64,000 bases of DNA from Micromonospora aurantiaca ATCC 27029 (GTDB lineage: Bacteria; Actinomycetota; Actinomycetes; Mycobacteriales; Micromonosporaceae). Positions 50,078 through 58,016 of this stretch are shown in pieces (the stretch's first letter is position 1; each line of letters starts with the position of its first letter). The stretch lies in assembly GCF_000145235.1 (NCBI RefSeq), contig NC_014391.1, positions 3,604,001 through 3,668,000 on the forward strand, given 5' to 3'. Made by a program: the position numbers and the translations under genes. The notes under the pieces are model-generated. The model made no database searches, was not told the DNA's origin, and worked only from the letters and a program-made list of their open reading frames with translations.

Positions 50078-51112
50078 ATGCGCGCAGTACGGATGACCGC
50101 ACCCGGTGTGCTGGAGCACACGGAGGTGCCCACGCCGCAGGCCGGCCCGGGTGAGGTGCTGCTGCGCGTCGGCGCGGTCGGCGCCTGCCACTCCGACCTG
50201 CACATCCTCGACGCCCCGGCGGGCGTGTTCCCGATCCCGATGACGCTCGGTCACGAGATCGCCGGCACCGTCGACACGGTCGGCCCCGGCGTGGACGGCT
50301 GGTCGCCCGGCGACCGGGCCGCCGTCTACGGGATCATCGGCTGCGGCCGGTGCCGGGCCTGCCTGCGGGGCGAGGAGAACCGCTGCCGGGTCATCCCGGT
50401 CGGCGGCATCGGGCTCAGCCGCGACGGCGGGCTGGCCGAGTACGTGGTGGTGCCCGCGTCCCGGCTGCTGCCGGTCGGCGACATGGACCTGACCCAGGCG
50501 GCGCCGCTCACCGACGCCGGGCTGACGCCGTACCACGCGGTGGACCTGGCGCGGCCCCGGCTGCGACCCGGCACCTCCTGCGTGGTGATCGGCATCGGCG
50601 GCCTGGGGCACATGGGGTTGCAGATCCTGCTCGCCACCACAGCGGTACGGATCATCGCGGTGGACACCAACACCGCCGCGCTGGACCTGGCCGGCCGCCT
50701 CGGCGCGCACCACACGGTGCAGGCCGGCCCGGACGCGGTGGAGAAGATCCGCGAACTGGTCGGACCGGCGCCGGACGGCGCGGACGTGGTGCTCGACTTC
50801 GTCGGCGCGCAGCCCACGCTGGACACCGCCCGGCAGGTCGTCGCCACCGGCGGCCAGATCCTGCTGGTGGGCCTGGCCGGCGGCACGCTGCCGGTGCGCC
50901 CGGTCGCCGACGAGCCGCCCCCGGTGCCGCTGGAGACCGGTGTGGTGGTGCCGTTCTGGGGCACCCGGGCCGAACTGCACGAGGTGATCGCGCTGGCCCG
51001 CGACGGCCGGCTGCACGCCGACGTGCACACGTTCCCCCTCGCGGAGGCGCCGCAGGCGTACGAGGCGCTGCGCCGGGGCGAGGTGCGAGGGCGGGCGGTC
51101 ATCGTCCCCTGA
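50078..51112 (+). CDS. Zinc-dependent alcohol dehydrogenase, MDR family
   Basis: The 344-residue protein has the catalytic-zinc Cys in GACHSDLHI and GHEIAGTVDTVG, the four-Cys structural zinc lobe CGRCRACLRGEENRC and the Rossmann motif IGGLGHMGLQ. It follows the NADP/NAD-dependent Zn-ADH group for alcohols; specificity unknown. No pathway neighbour gives a hint. The end is 44 bp from the convergent reductase gene. Confidence 0.9.
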   Translation: MRAVRMTAPGVLEHTEVPTPQAGPGEVLLRVGAVGACHSDLHILDAPAGVFPIPMTLGHEIAGTVDTVGPGVDGWSPGDRAAVYGIIGCGRCRACLRGEENRCRVIPVGGIGLSRDGGLAEYVVVPASRLLPVGDMDLTQAAPLTDAGLTPYHAVDLARPRLRPGTSCVVIGIGGLGHMGLQILLATTAVRIIAVDTNTAALDLAGRLGAHHTVQAGPDAVEKIRELVGPAPDGADVVLDFVGAQPTLDTARQVVATGGQILLVGLAGGTLPVRPVADEPPPVPLETGVVVPFWGTRAELHEVIALARDGRLHADVHTFPLAEAPQAYEALRRGEVRGRAVIVP

Positions 51113-51155
51113 CGCGGGGCGCTCAGTGGTGCGGGAACACCGGCACGGCGCCCGG

Positions 51156-52292
51156 TCAACCGGCCACTGACCGTACCTTCGCGGGCAGGCGGTCGAGCAT
51201 CGCCAGCGCGGCCCGTACCGGCCGCCGGTCGAGCACCTCGGCGAAGCTCGCCCGGCCCTGGCAGAACCGGACGAACATCCGCCAGCCGGGCGGGCTGGCC
51301 AGCATCGCGTGGAACACGTCGGGCCGCCGCTCGAACACCTCCAGCAGCCGGTGCCCGGCGCGCATCTCCGGCGTCAGCCGCCGGTCGACCTCCCGGGCGT
51401 ACGCGTCGAGGTCACCGGCGGCCACCGCCTCCCCGGCCAGCCGGCCCGAGCGCAGCGCGTAGCTGATCCCCTCGCGGCTCCACGGTTCCAGCAGCCCGGC
51501 GGCGTCCCCGGCGACCAGCACCCGGCCGTGCCGCAGCGGGGAGTCCCCGGTGCGGCAGCGGGTCAGGTGACCGGAGTCGTGCTCCGGGGTCATCCCGGAC
51601 AGGCCGAGCCGGTCGGTGAAGTCGCGCAGGTAGGCGCGGGTGCGGTCGCCGTCGCCCCGGGCGGAGATGACACCCACAGTGAGACGGTCGCCCTTCGGGA
51701 ACACCCAGGCGTAGGAGCCGGGCAGCGGCCCCCAGTCGAGCAGCACCCGGCCGCGCCAGCGGTCCCGTTCGGCGGCGTCCACCGGCAGCTCCAGTTCCAG
51801 CCCGAGGTCGACCTGCCGGAAGCGCACCCCGACGTGGCGTGCCGTCACGCCGGACGAGCCGTCCGCGCCGATGACGGTACGGGCGCGTACCGTCTCACCG
51901 CCGGCCAGGCGCAGGCGTACCTCGTCGGGGTCCTGCTCGATCGCGCGGACCGCGACGCCCTCGCGGACCTGCGCCCCGGCGGCGACGGCGGCGGCGCGCA
52001 GCCGGTCGTCGAACTCCTCCCGGCGGATCATGGTGACCAGCGGCGCGGGGTGCCGGCGGGTGAACGCGCGTCGCCCGTCCCGGGTGAACGTGACCCGGCC
52101 GATCCGGTCGTGGGCGGGCACCTCGACGCGGCCGGCGACCTCGGCCAGCGACGTGCCGATCAGGCCGCCGCCGCAGGTCTTGTAACGGGGGTGGGTGGCC
52201 CGTTCGACCACGAGCGTGCGCACGCCGGCCCGGGCCGCGGCGTGCGCGGCGGAGAGTCCGGCGGGCCCGCCGCCGACCACGACGAGATCCAT
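51156..52292 (-). CDS. FAD-dependent geranylgeranyl reductase-like oxidoreductase
   Basis: The 378-residue protein has the FAD-binding GGGPAGLSAAHAAARAG, CGGGLIGTSL, VIGADGSSGVTA and GDAAGLLEPWSREGISYAL motifs of the geranylgeranyl reductase/halogenase-like family (UbiH-like). Members reduce isoprenoid double bonds in lipids or menaquinone chains. ATG 52292 is used; GTG 52298 is an alternative and no ribosome binding site decides. No isoprenoid genes lie nearby. Confidence 0.85.
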   Translation of the reverse strand: MDLVVVGGGPAGLSAAHAAARAGVRTLVVERATHPRYKTCGGGLIGTSLAEVAGRVEVPAHDRIGRVTFTRDGRRAFTRRHPAPLVTMIRREEFDDRLRAAAVAAGAQVREGVAVRAIEQDPDEVRLRLAGGETVRARTVIGADGSSGVTARHVGVRFRQVDLGLELELPVDAAERDRWRGRVLLDWGPLPGSYAWVFPKGDRLTVGVISARGDGDRTRAYLRDFTDRLGLSGMTPEHDSGHLTRCRTGDSPLRHGRVLVAGDAAGLLEPWSREGISYALRSGRLAGEAVAAGDLDAYAREVDRRLTPEMRAGHRLLEVFERRPDVFHAMLASPPGWRMFVRFCQGRASFAEVLDRRPVRAALAMLDRLPAKVRSVAG

Positions 52293-52435
52293 GATCACGG
52301 GTGCAGCCTAGGGCACCGCCGTGCCTCGCCGCCCGGTACGACAGTCGAACGGGTGCGCATCATCGCGGCCCGTCCGGGTAACCGCCGGTCGCCGGCCGTC
52401 CGCGGGTCGGGCGGTCCACGCCGAGGAGGGAAGCG

Positions 52436-52672
52436 ATGCCTCAGGTCCAGCTGTCTGCGGTCGAGGAACGGGTCTACCAGGCGGTGTCCGCGCTGGAGGT
52501 GCAGGGACACGTCCCCTACCCGGACCTGATCGCCCAGGAGACCGGGATGACCGAGGAGGAGCTGCGCGAGCCGCTGCACTCGCTCACCGAGCGGGGGCTG
52601 CTGCACCGCGAGGACTCCCCGATGTCCGGCCTGGACTTCGGACCCCGGTGGTGCGCGCGCCAGATGGCGTGA
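52436..52672 (+). CDS. Small winged-helix-like protein
   Basis: A 78-residue protein, MPQVQLSAVEERVYQAVSAL and YPDLIAQETGMTEEELREPL followed by LHREDSP, with a helix-turn-helix then wing pattern. GAGGAGG precedes ATG 52436. It could be a small regulator or adaptor, but no partner is identified. The MFS gene begins 72 bp downstream in the same direction. Confidence 0.68.
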   Translation: MPQVQLSAVEERVYQAVSALEVQGHVPYPDLIAQETGMTEEELREPLHSLTERGLLHREDSPMSGLDFGPRWCARQMA

Positions 52673-52743
52673 TCGAGTCGTTTGCCCCACCGGGCACCGG
52701 GTAGCGATCGGAGTCGGGTGATCGACGGTCTGTGGGGGGCACG

Positions 52744-54198
52744 ATGAGCGAGGGCCGGTCGTCGACGCCGGTGCCTGACACCGGGTACGACGGCCGGCGC
52801 CGCTGGCGCGCGCTGAGCGTCGGCCTGATCGCGGCGTTCATGACGCTGCTGGACGTCAGCATCGTCAACGTCGCGGTGCCGTCGATCGACCGGGCGCTGC
52901 ACGCCACGCCGAGCGATCTGCAGTGGGTGCTGTCCGGGTACGCGCTGACGTTCGGCCTGGTGCTGGTGCCGGCCGGGCGGTTCGGTGACGCGCGCGGGCG
53001 GCGTACCGCGTTCGTGGTCGGGGTGGGGCTGTTCACGCTGACCAGCGCGCTGGCCGGGCTGGCGCGCTCGCCGGAGTGGCTGGTCGTCGCCCGCCTCGTC
53101 CAGGGCGCCGCCGCCGGTGTGGTGAACCCCCAGGTCAGTGGCATGATCCAGGAGCTGTTCCGGGGCGCGGACCGGGGCCGGGCGTTCGGGCTGCTGGGCG
53201 CGACGATCGGCATCTCCACCGCCGTGGGTCCGCTGCTCGGCGGGCTGCTCATCCAGCTCGGCGGCGCCGAGCACGGCTGGCGGTGGGTGTTCTTCGTGAA
53301 CATCCCGGTCGGGATCGTGGCGATGCTGCTCGGCTGGCGGCTGATGCCGGCCCGGCCCACCAACCCCGCCGGACGGGGGCGGCTCGACCCGCTCGGCGTG
53401 CTGCTGCTCGGCGCCGGATTCACGGTGATCCTGCTGCCGCTTGTGCAGCGGGAGCAGTGGCGGGGCCCGGGCAAGTGGCTGCTGATCCCCGCCGGCCTGC
53501 TGCTGCTCGCCGGGTTCGCGCTCTGGGAGCACCGGTACGCCCGGCGCGCCCAGCCGCTGTTCGACCTGCGGCTGTTCACGGTGCGCTCGTACACGCTGGG
53601 CGCGCTGATCGGGCTGATCTACTTCGCCGGGTTCACCGCGATCTTCTTCATCTTCACGCTCTACCTCCAGATGGGGCTCGGCTACAGCGCGCTCGTGGCC
53701 GGTCTGGCGATCACCCCGTTCGCGCTCGGTTCGGCGCTCGCCTCCGCGCTCGGCGGCCGGGTGGTCACCCGCTACGGCCGTCCGCTCGTCGCGATCGGGT
53801 TGCTGGCCGTGGTGGCCGGGCTGATCGCGACCGACCTGGTGCTGGCCGGCGGTCCGCACGACAACGTGCCGCTGCGGACCGCGCTGCCGTTGCTCGTCGC
53901 CGGGCTGGGCAGCGGCCTGGTGATCGCGCCGAACCAGACGCTCACGCTGTCCGAGGTGCCGGTGCCGATGGCCGGCAGCGGCGCCGGGATGCTCCAGACC
54001 GGGCAGCGGATCGGATCGGCCGCCGGCATCGCCGCGGTGGGCGCGCTGTTCTTCTCGACGATCGCCGACGACCGCGGCGACTGGAGTACGGCGTTCCGCC
54101 ACTCACTGCTGCTCGCCGCCGGGATCATCGTGCTGGCGCTCGGCGCCGCCGTGGCGGACATAGTGCTCGGTCACCGGCGGTCCGCGGGCCGCTCCTGA
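52744..54198 (+). CDS. MFS multidrug-type transporter, DHA2 family (14 helices)
   Basis: The 484-residue protein has the DHA2 (QacA/EmrB-like) pattern: LLDVSIVNVAVPSIDRAL in helix 1, GRFGDARGRR (motif A), GATIGISTAVGPLLGGLL (motif C, antiporter), and 13-14 helices. It likely exports a drug or metabolite. It overlaps the convergent regulator by 28 bp, and that regulator may control it. ATG 52744 is preferred to 52732. Confidence 0.9.
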   Translation: MSEGRSSTPVPDTGYDGRRRWRALSVGLIAAFMTLLDVSIVNVAVPSIDRALHATPSDLQWVLSGYALTFGLVLVPAGRFGDARGRRTAFVVGVGLFTLTSALAGLARSPEWLVVARLVQGAAAGVVNPQVSGMIQELFRGADRGRAFGLLGATIGISTAVGPLLGGLLIQLGGAEHGWRWVFFVNIPVGIVAMLLGWRLMPARPTNPAGRGRLDPLGVLLLGAGFTVILLPLVQREQWRGPGKWLLIPAGLLLLAGFALWEHRYARRAQPLFDLRLFTVRSYTLGALIGLIYFAGFTAIFFIFTLYLQMGLGYSALVAGLAITPFALGSALASALGGRVVTRYGRPLVAIGLLAVVAGLIATDLVLAGGPHDNVPLRTALPLLVAGLGSGLVIAPNQTLTLSEVPVPMAGSGAGMLQTGQRIGSAAGIAAVGALFFSTIADDRGDWSTAFRHSLLLAAGIIVLALGAAVADIVLGHRRSAGRS

Positions 54199-54728
54199 TC
54201 GGCGGCGGGCAGCAGGACTGTGGTGAGCAGCCGCCGGGTGCGGCCGGGCCCGGGGCCGAGAGCCGCGTACTCGGCGAACAGGTCGCGTAACCGGGTGACG
54301 AACTCGGCGGTCTCGGCGTCGGTGGCGTGGAACGCGTTCTGCCGGTAGCCGGCCACGTCGCGGGCCAGGTCGGCGTCGCCGCGGTCGAGGTAGCCGTCGA
54401 AGTCGGCGAGCAGGCCCGCGACGAAGGTGAGGAACGCCTGGCGGTGTCGCTGCGGGCTCATGGACCGGGCCTCGTCCGGGTCGACCGACGCGGCGGCCTC
54501 GTTGAGCCGGTAGCTGCGCTCGACCGCGCCGCGAGCCCGCCGCTCCCCCACCGTGTGCAGGACGCCGTGGTCGGCGAGCGTGGCGACCTGCCGGTAGAGC
54601 GTGGCCGGTGGCACGTCGCTCAGTCCGGTGCGCAGGTCGGTGGTGGTGAGCGTGCGGCCACCCAGGAACGCCTGGACGATGCGCAGCCGGACCGGGTGCA
54701 GCAGCAGCTCCACGGTGTCGAGTGCCAC
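54171..54728 (-). CDS. Winged-helix transcriptional regulator (ArsR/PadR-like)
   Basis: The 185-residue protein has a winged-helix domain: LLLHPVRLRIVQAFLGGRTL, DVPPATLYRQVATLADHGVL and wing VERSYRLNEAA. The C-terminal half is helical. GTG 54728 follows GGGGAG. A TGTTATCG dyad lies in the spacer to the divergent operon, so it likely regulates the 54800-56055 genes and itself. Its 3' end overlaps the MFS gene. Confidence 0.82.
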   Translation of the reverse strand: MALDTVELLLHPVRLRIVQAFLGGRTLTTTDLRTGLSDVPPATLYRQVATLADHGVLHTVGERRARGAVERSYRLNEAAASVDPDEARSMSPQRHRQAFLTFVAGLLADFDGYLDRGDADLARDVAGYRQNAFHATDAETAEFVTRLRDLFAEYAALGPGPGRTRRLLTTVLLPAADQERPADRR

Positions 54729-54743
54729 AGTGGCTCCCCTTTT

Positions 54744-54781
54744 TGTTATCGCCTCCGGTAATGTTCTCAGCAACGATAACA
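54744..54781. promoter_or_regulatory. Inverted repeat operator in divergent promoter
   Basis: TGTTATCG (54744-54751) and CGATAACA (54774-54781) are perfect 8-bp inverted arms 22 bp apart, in the 71-bp spacer between the divergent regulator and the 113-residue gene. The AT-rich arms and position suit a dimeric-repressor operator, most likely for the adjacent regulator. Confidence 0.6.
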
Positions 54782-54799
54782 GAAGCGAGGAGTTCGCCG

Positions 54800-55141
54800 A
54801 TGGCCACCATCGACCTCACCCCCGACCGCATCGACGTCCGGCTCACCACCGCCGAGAAGGTCTGGGCGCTGCGCGGCGACCTGTCGTTCCCCCGCTCCGC
54901 CGTCAGCGGCGCCGTCGTCGTACCGGACGGGGCGCGCGCCACCCGCGGCATCCGGGCGCCCGGCCTCGGCGTCCCCGGCACGCGCAACGTCGGCACCTGG
55001 CGCGGCAGGGCCGGCAAGGAGTTCGTCAGCGTCCGCGGCGGCCAGCCGGCCGTCCGCATCACCCTCACCGGCCAGGCGTACGACTCCCTGCTCATCGGCG
55101 CCGACGACGCCTCCGCCCTGGCCGCGGCGGTGCTGCCGTGA
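54800..55141 (+). CDS. Conserved small protein, unknown function
   Basis: A 113-residue, beta-strand-rich protein (MATIDLTPDRIDVRLTTAEK; AVRITLTGQAYDSLLIGADD). It resembles PH-like domain proteins in pattern, but I cannot assign a family. GCGAGGAG precedes ATG 54800. It is coupled to the hydrolase gene by GTGA overlap. Confidence 0.75.
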   Translation: MATIDLTPDRIDVRLTTAEKVWALRGDLSFPRSAVSGAVVVPDGARATRGIRAPGLGVPGTRNVGTWRGRAGKEFVSVRGGQPAVRITLTGQAYDSLLIGADDASALAAAVLP

Positions 55142-56055
55142 CGGTCGACCGTCCGCTCGCCGTCGACTCGGCCGGGCAGCGACTGTCCGGCACGCTCACG
55201 CTGCCCGACGGCGCCGGACCGCATCCGTTGGCGCTGCTGCTGCCCGGCTCCGGGCCGATCAACCGCGACGGCGACCACCGCCGCCTGCCGCTGGGCATCC
55301 AGCGGCACCTGGCCGCCGCGCTGACCGGCGCCGGGATCGCTGTCGCCCGGTACGACAGGCGGGGCGTCGGCGAGAGCAGCGGCGAGTTCCTGCGTACCGG
55401 CTTCCACGACAACGTCGACGACGCGGCCGCCGTGCTCGCCGCGGTGCGCGACGACCCGGCCGTGGACGCCGGGCGGCTGTTCCTGGTCGGGCACAGCGAG
55501 GGCGCGCTCACCGCTGTCGCGCTCGCCGCGCGCGGCGTACCGGTGGCCGGCCTGGTCCTGCTCTCCGCGCCCGGGCGCACCGGCGCCGAGGTCCTGCGCC
55601 GGCAGGCCGGGCTGCTGCTGCCCACCCTGCCCGCGCCGGTACGCCTCGTCCTCCGGCTCACCCGCACCGACCTGGTGGCGAAGGTGGCCCGCAACCACGA
55701 GAAGATCCTCGCCACCGACAAGGACGTGGCGTGGTTCGGCGGGCAGCGGCTCAACGCCCGCTGGTTCCGGGAGTTCCTGCGCTACGACCCCCGGCCGGAC
55801 CTGGCCCGCGTCGACGCGCCGATCCTCGCGCTCACCGGCGACAAGGATCTCCAGACCGATCCGGCGGACCTGCCGGTCATCGCCGCGCACGCGGGCGGGC
55901 CCGTACAGACCGGGGTGCTGCCGGACGTCACCCACGTGCTGCGCCGCCGGCCGGGTCCGCCGTCGCTGCGGGCGTACCGGGACGAGGCGAAGCAGCCGCT
56001 GGACCCGTCGGTGGTCGAGCCGGTGCTGTCGTGGCTCGCCGCGCACAGCGGCTGA
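55138..56055 (+). CDS. Alpha/beta hydrolase (serine hydrolase)
   Basis: The 305-residue protein (GTG start) has the oxyanion motif LLPGSGPINRDGDH, the nucleophile GHSEG (about residue 121), YDRRGVGESSG and a C-terminal DVTHVLRR with the catalytic His. It matches the YqiA/acyl-ester-type BAAT-like hydrolases that act on small esters. Coupled to the preceding gene. A bidirectional terminator follows at 56062-56100. Confidence 0.88.
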   Translation: MTVDRPLAVDSAGQRLSGTLTLPDGAGPHPLALLLPGSGPINRDGDHRRLPLGIQRHLAAALTGAGIAVARYDRRGVGESSGEFLRTGFHDNVDDAAAVLAAVRDDPAVDAGRLFLVGHSEGALTAVALAARGVPVAGLVLLSAPGRTGAEVLRRQAGLLLPTLPAPVRLVLRLTRTDLVAKVARNHEKILATDKDVAWFGGQRLNARWFREFLRYDPRPDLARVDAPILALTGDKDLQTDPADLPVIAAHAGGPVQTGVLPDVTHVLRRRPGPPSLRAYRDEAKQPLDPSVVEPVLSWLAAHSG

Positions 56056-56061
56056 GGGCAC

Positions 56062-56100
56062 GCGAAAGGCCGGCACCCGGATCGGGTACCGGCCTTTCGT
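56062..56100. terminator. Bidirectional terminator
   Basis: GCGAAAGGCCGG pairs with CCGGCCTTTCG(T) across a 12-nt centre (CACCCGGATCGGGTA-like, itself partly paired), giving A- and T-runs on both strands. It separates the convergent hydrolase and lysozyme-like genes. Confidence 0.85.
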
Positions 56101-56106
56101 CAGGTC

Positions 56107-56658
56107 TTACTTGTTCCAGTGCTCGGCGACGATCTCGGCGGCCTGCTTCTCCCACTGCGCGTACGCGTCGGGGTAGGCGCTGACCTGCACGGTCTGCGCG
56201 GCCTCGGTCAGCGGCATGTCCTGCCAGCCGTCGACCTGCTTGAGGCCCTTGAGGAACGCCAGCGTCGAGTACTCGGGGTCGGTGATCTGCTCCGGCGTAC
56301 CCCAGCCGCTGGACGGCCGCTGCTGGAACAGGCCCAGCGAGTCGTGGTCGTTGCGGTCACCCAGGTGACCCAGGTTCTCCAGCTTCGACTCCTGCAGCGC
56401 GGTGGCGATCGAGATGACCGCGGCGCGCTCGGGCAGGCCCGCCTTCTTGGTGGCCGCGATGATGGCCTTGGCGTTGGCGAGCTGCTCGTCGTTCAGGTCC
56501 ACGTGCGACTGCGCGCCCTGCGGGCTCACGCCCTGGACCGCGACGGCGGCCGGCTTGGCGGTGTCCGCCGCGTGGGCGGCGACCGGACCGGCGAACACGC
56601 CACCGGTGAAGGCCAGACCGGCGATACCGAGGATGCTCTTGCGCAGGATCGTGTTCAT
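56107..56658 (-). CDS. Secreted lysozyme-like protein, paralogue 2
   Basis: The 183-residue protein is nearly identical in plan to paralogue 1: signal peptide MNTILRKSILGIAGLAFTGG, cleavage near AHAAD, then ATALQESKLENLGHLGDRND (candidate catalytic Glu), GLFQQRPSSGWGT and QVSAYPDAYAQWEKQ. Activity is inferred from fold. ATG 56658. Its leader shares the structure of the paralogue 1 leader. A GATCTTGG-family inverted repeat (56929-56997) and paralogue 3 lie upstream. Confidence 0.8.
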   Translation of the reverse strand: MNTILRKSILGIAGLAFTGGVFAGPVAAHAADTAKPAAVAVQGVSPQGAQSHVDLNDEQLANAKAIIAATKKAGLPERAAVISIATALQESKLENLGHLGDRNDHDSLGLFQQRPSSGWGTPEQITDPEYSTLAFLKGLKQVDGWQDMPLTEAAQTVQVSAYPDAYAQWEKQAAEIVAEHWNK

Positions 56659-56680
56659 GGTGGGCTCCGTTCGGGGGTCG

Positions 56681-56825
56681 ACGCATCCGGGGGGATGCGT
56701 GGGCACCGTCAGGCGCTCAGGTTTCTCGGGGGGATCCGGCAGCGCGGGGCGTGCCGGGTGCATAAGCAACGACCGGCAGCCCGGGGTTGTTCCCGGGGGG
56801 CGCTCGGCGGCGCCGCTCCGGTCGC
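56681..56825 (-). ncRNA. Structured 5' leader of paralogue 2 (candidate riboswitch or attenuator)
   Basis: It has the same layout as the leader of paralogue 1. P1: CCGGTCG/CGACCGG (56818-56824 with 56770-56776). P2: CCGGCA/TGCCGG (56736-56741 with 56752-56757). The conserved unpaired CCCCCCGAGAAACC and TGAGCGCCTGACGGTGCCC follow, then P3 ACGCATCC/GGATGCGT (56681-56688 with 56693-56700). Several stems differ in sequence from paralogue 1 while keeping pairing. A -10-like GTAACC lies at about 56834. Confidence 0.6.
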
Positions 56826-56928
56826 GCACCGGGTTACAACGCCATCCGCCCACCCCCGATTCCGCCCACCAGGTGCCGCCCACCACAGCCGAACCGGACA
56901 CGGCGCGCACAGTCCCCACCGCCCCGTC

Positions 56929-56997
56929 GATCTTGGAGTTGTGGCGCCCAGGATGTCTGGTTTCACGAGGTCTGCGAGGTGCCACAACTCCAAGATC
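56929..56997. repeat. Inverted repeat, GATCTTGG family, copy 3
   Basis: Perfect 17-bp arms GATCTTGGAGTTGTGGC (56929-56945) and GCCACAACTCCAAGATC (56981-56997) around a 35-bp centre. It lies between two lysozyme-like genes. Same termini as the 45525 and 45631 copies. Confidence 0.8.
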
Positions 56998-57024
56998 GGC
57001 GAGGGCCGGGCCTGCTCCGTGCGA

Positions 57025-57055
57025 GAACGGCCGGCCCCGGAAGGGCCGGCCGTTC
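57025..57055 (-). terminator. Terminator hairpin after paralogue 3
   Basis: GAACGGCCGGCCC pairs perfectly (13 bp) with GGGCCGGCCGTTC across CGGAA. It lies 16 bp past the end of the minus-strand paralogue 3 gene. Confidence 0.8.
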
Positions 57056-57070
57056 GCTACGGGTGTCGGG

Positions 57071-57796
57071 TCACCAGACCTGCTGGACGATGTCCGCCGC
57101 CTGCTCCTCCCACTGCGCGTACGCGTACGGGTAGGCGGACACCTGGACCGTCTGCGCGGCGGTGGTCAGCGGCAGCTCGTGCCAGCCGCCCACGTTCTTC
57201 AGCGCGTTGAAGAACGCCTTGCTGGAGTACTCCGGGTCGGTGATCTGCTCGGACGTGCCCCAACCGGACGACGGGCGCTGCTGGAACAGGCCCTCCGAGT
57301 CGTGGTCGTTGTACGCGCCGAGGTGACCCAGGTTGTACAGCTTCGACTCCTGGAGCGAGGTCGCGACGCCGATCACGGCGCCCCGCTCCCCCACGCCGGT
57401 CTCCTTGGCCGCCTCGACGATGGCCTTGGCGTTGTCGAGCTGCGCGTCGTCGAGCGGGATGCGCGACTGCGCGCCCTCGACGCCGTGTGGCACGAGCTTC
57501 TCCTTGGCCGGCCGGTCGGCCCGGGTCGGCACCTTGTCCAGGCCGGTGGTCTGGCCGGGCTTGACCGCCTCGGTGGAGGTCTTCTTGCCGGTGGCCAGGT
57601 CGATCGCGGCCTTGGCGCCGGCGTGCGGCCCGCTGGTCACGGGCGCGGCCACGGCGACGGGGCCGACGGCCAGGCCGCCCAGGACTGCCACACCCGCCAC
57701 GCTCAGCGCGGCACGGCGGTTACGGGTGACGGCGGCGGTCTTCGCGACGGCGGTCTTCGCGATGGCGGGGAGCCATCGAGTGAAGTGCTGCTTCAC
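57071..57796 (-). CDS. Secreted lysozyme-like protein, paralogue 3 (divergent)
   Basis: The 241-residue protein (GTG 57796, AAGGG upstream) has a signal peptide (RRAALSVAGVAVLGGLAVGP), about 50 residues of linker, then the same fold with VATSLQESKLYNLGHLGAYN, GLFQQRPSSGWGT, ITDPEYSSKAFFNAL and QVSAYPYAYAQWEEQ. It differs from the other two in its N-terminus and in GHLGAYND instead of GHLGDRND. Its leader does not share their structure, though it has its own strong hairpin. Confidence 0.78.
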   Translation of the reverse strand: MKQHFTRWLPAIAKTAVAKTAAVTRNRRAALSVAGVAVLGGLAVGPVAVAAPVTSGPHAGAKAAIDLATGKKTSTEAVKPGQTTGLDKVPTRADRPAKEKLVPHGVEGAQSRIPLDDAQLDNAKAIVEAAKETGVGERGAVIGVATSLQESKLYNLGHLGAYNDHDSEGLFQQRPSSGWGTSEQITDPEYSSKAFFNALKNVGGWHELPLTTAAQTVQVSAYPYAYAQWEEQAADIVQQVW

Positions 57797-57853
57797 GATG
57801 GTTGCCCTTTCGATCGTTACGACGCGCTCCGGGGTGAGCGCCCCTCGAGGGAC

Positions 57854-57886
57854 TACCGCCGGGTAGGTGTTTGGCTTCCGGCGGTA
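57854..57886 (-). promoter_or_regulatory. Hairpin in the leader of paralogue 3
   Basis: TACCGCCGG (57854-57862) and CCGGCGGTA (57878-57886) make a perfect 9-bp stem with a 15-nt loop, about 60 bp upstream of the start. No known riboswitch motif is recognised. It may be an RNA control element or an operator. Confidence 0.45.
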
Positions 57887-58016
57887 CGGGGGACACAACC
57901 AGCCCGCAGTGTCGGTCATTCCGGAAATGCCGGGCAGGGCCGAGGCTGCGGTCCAGGTCACCCGCGATTCCGGGCAGCGGCTGCCGGAGCGCGGCGGACG
58001 GGACGAAAAGGGATGA

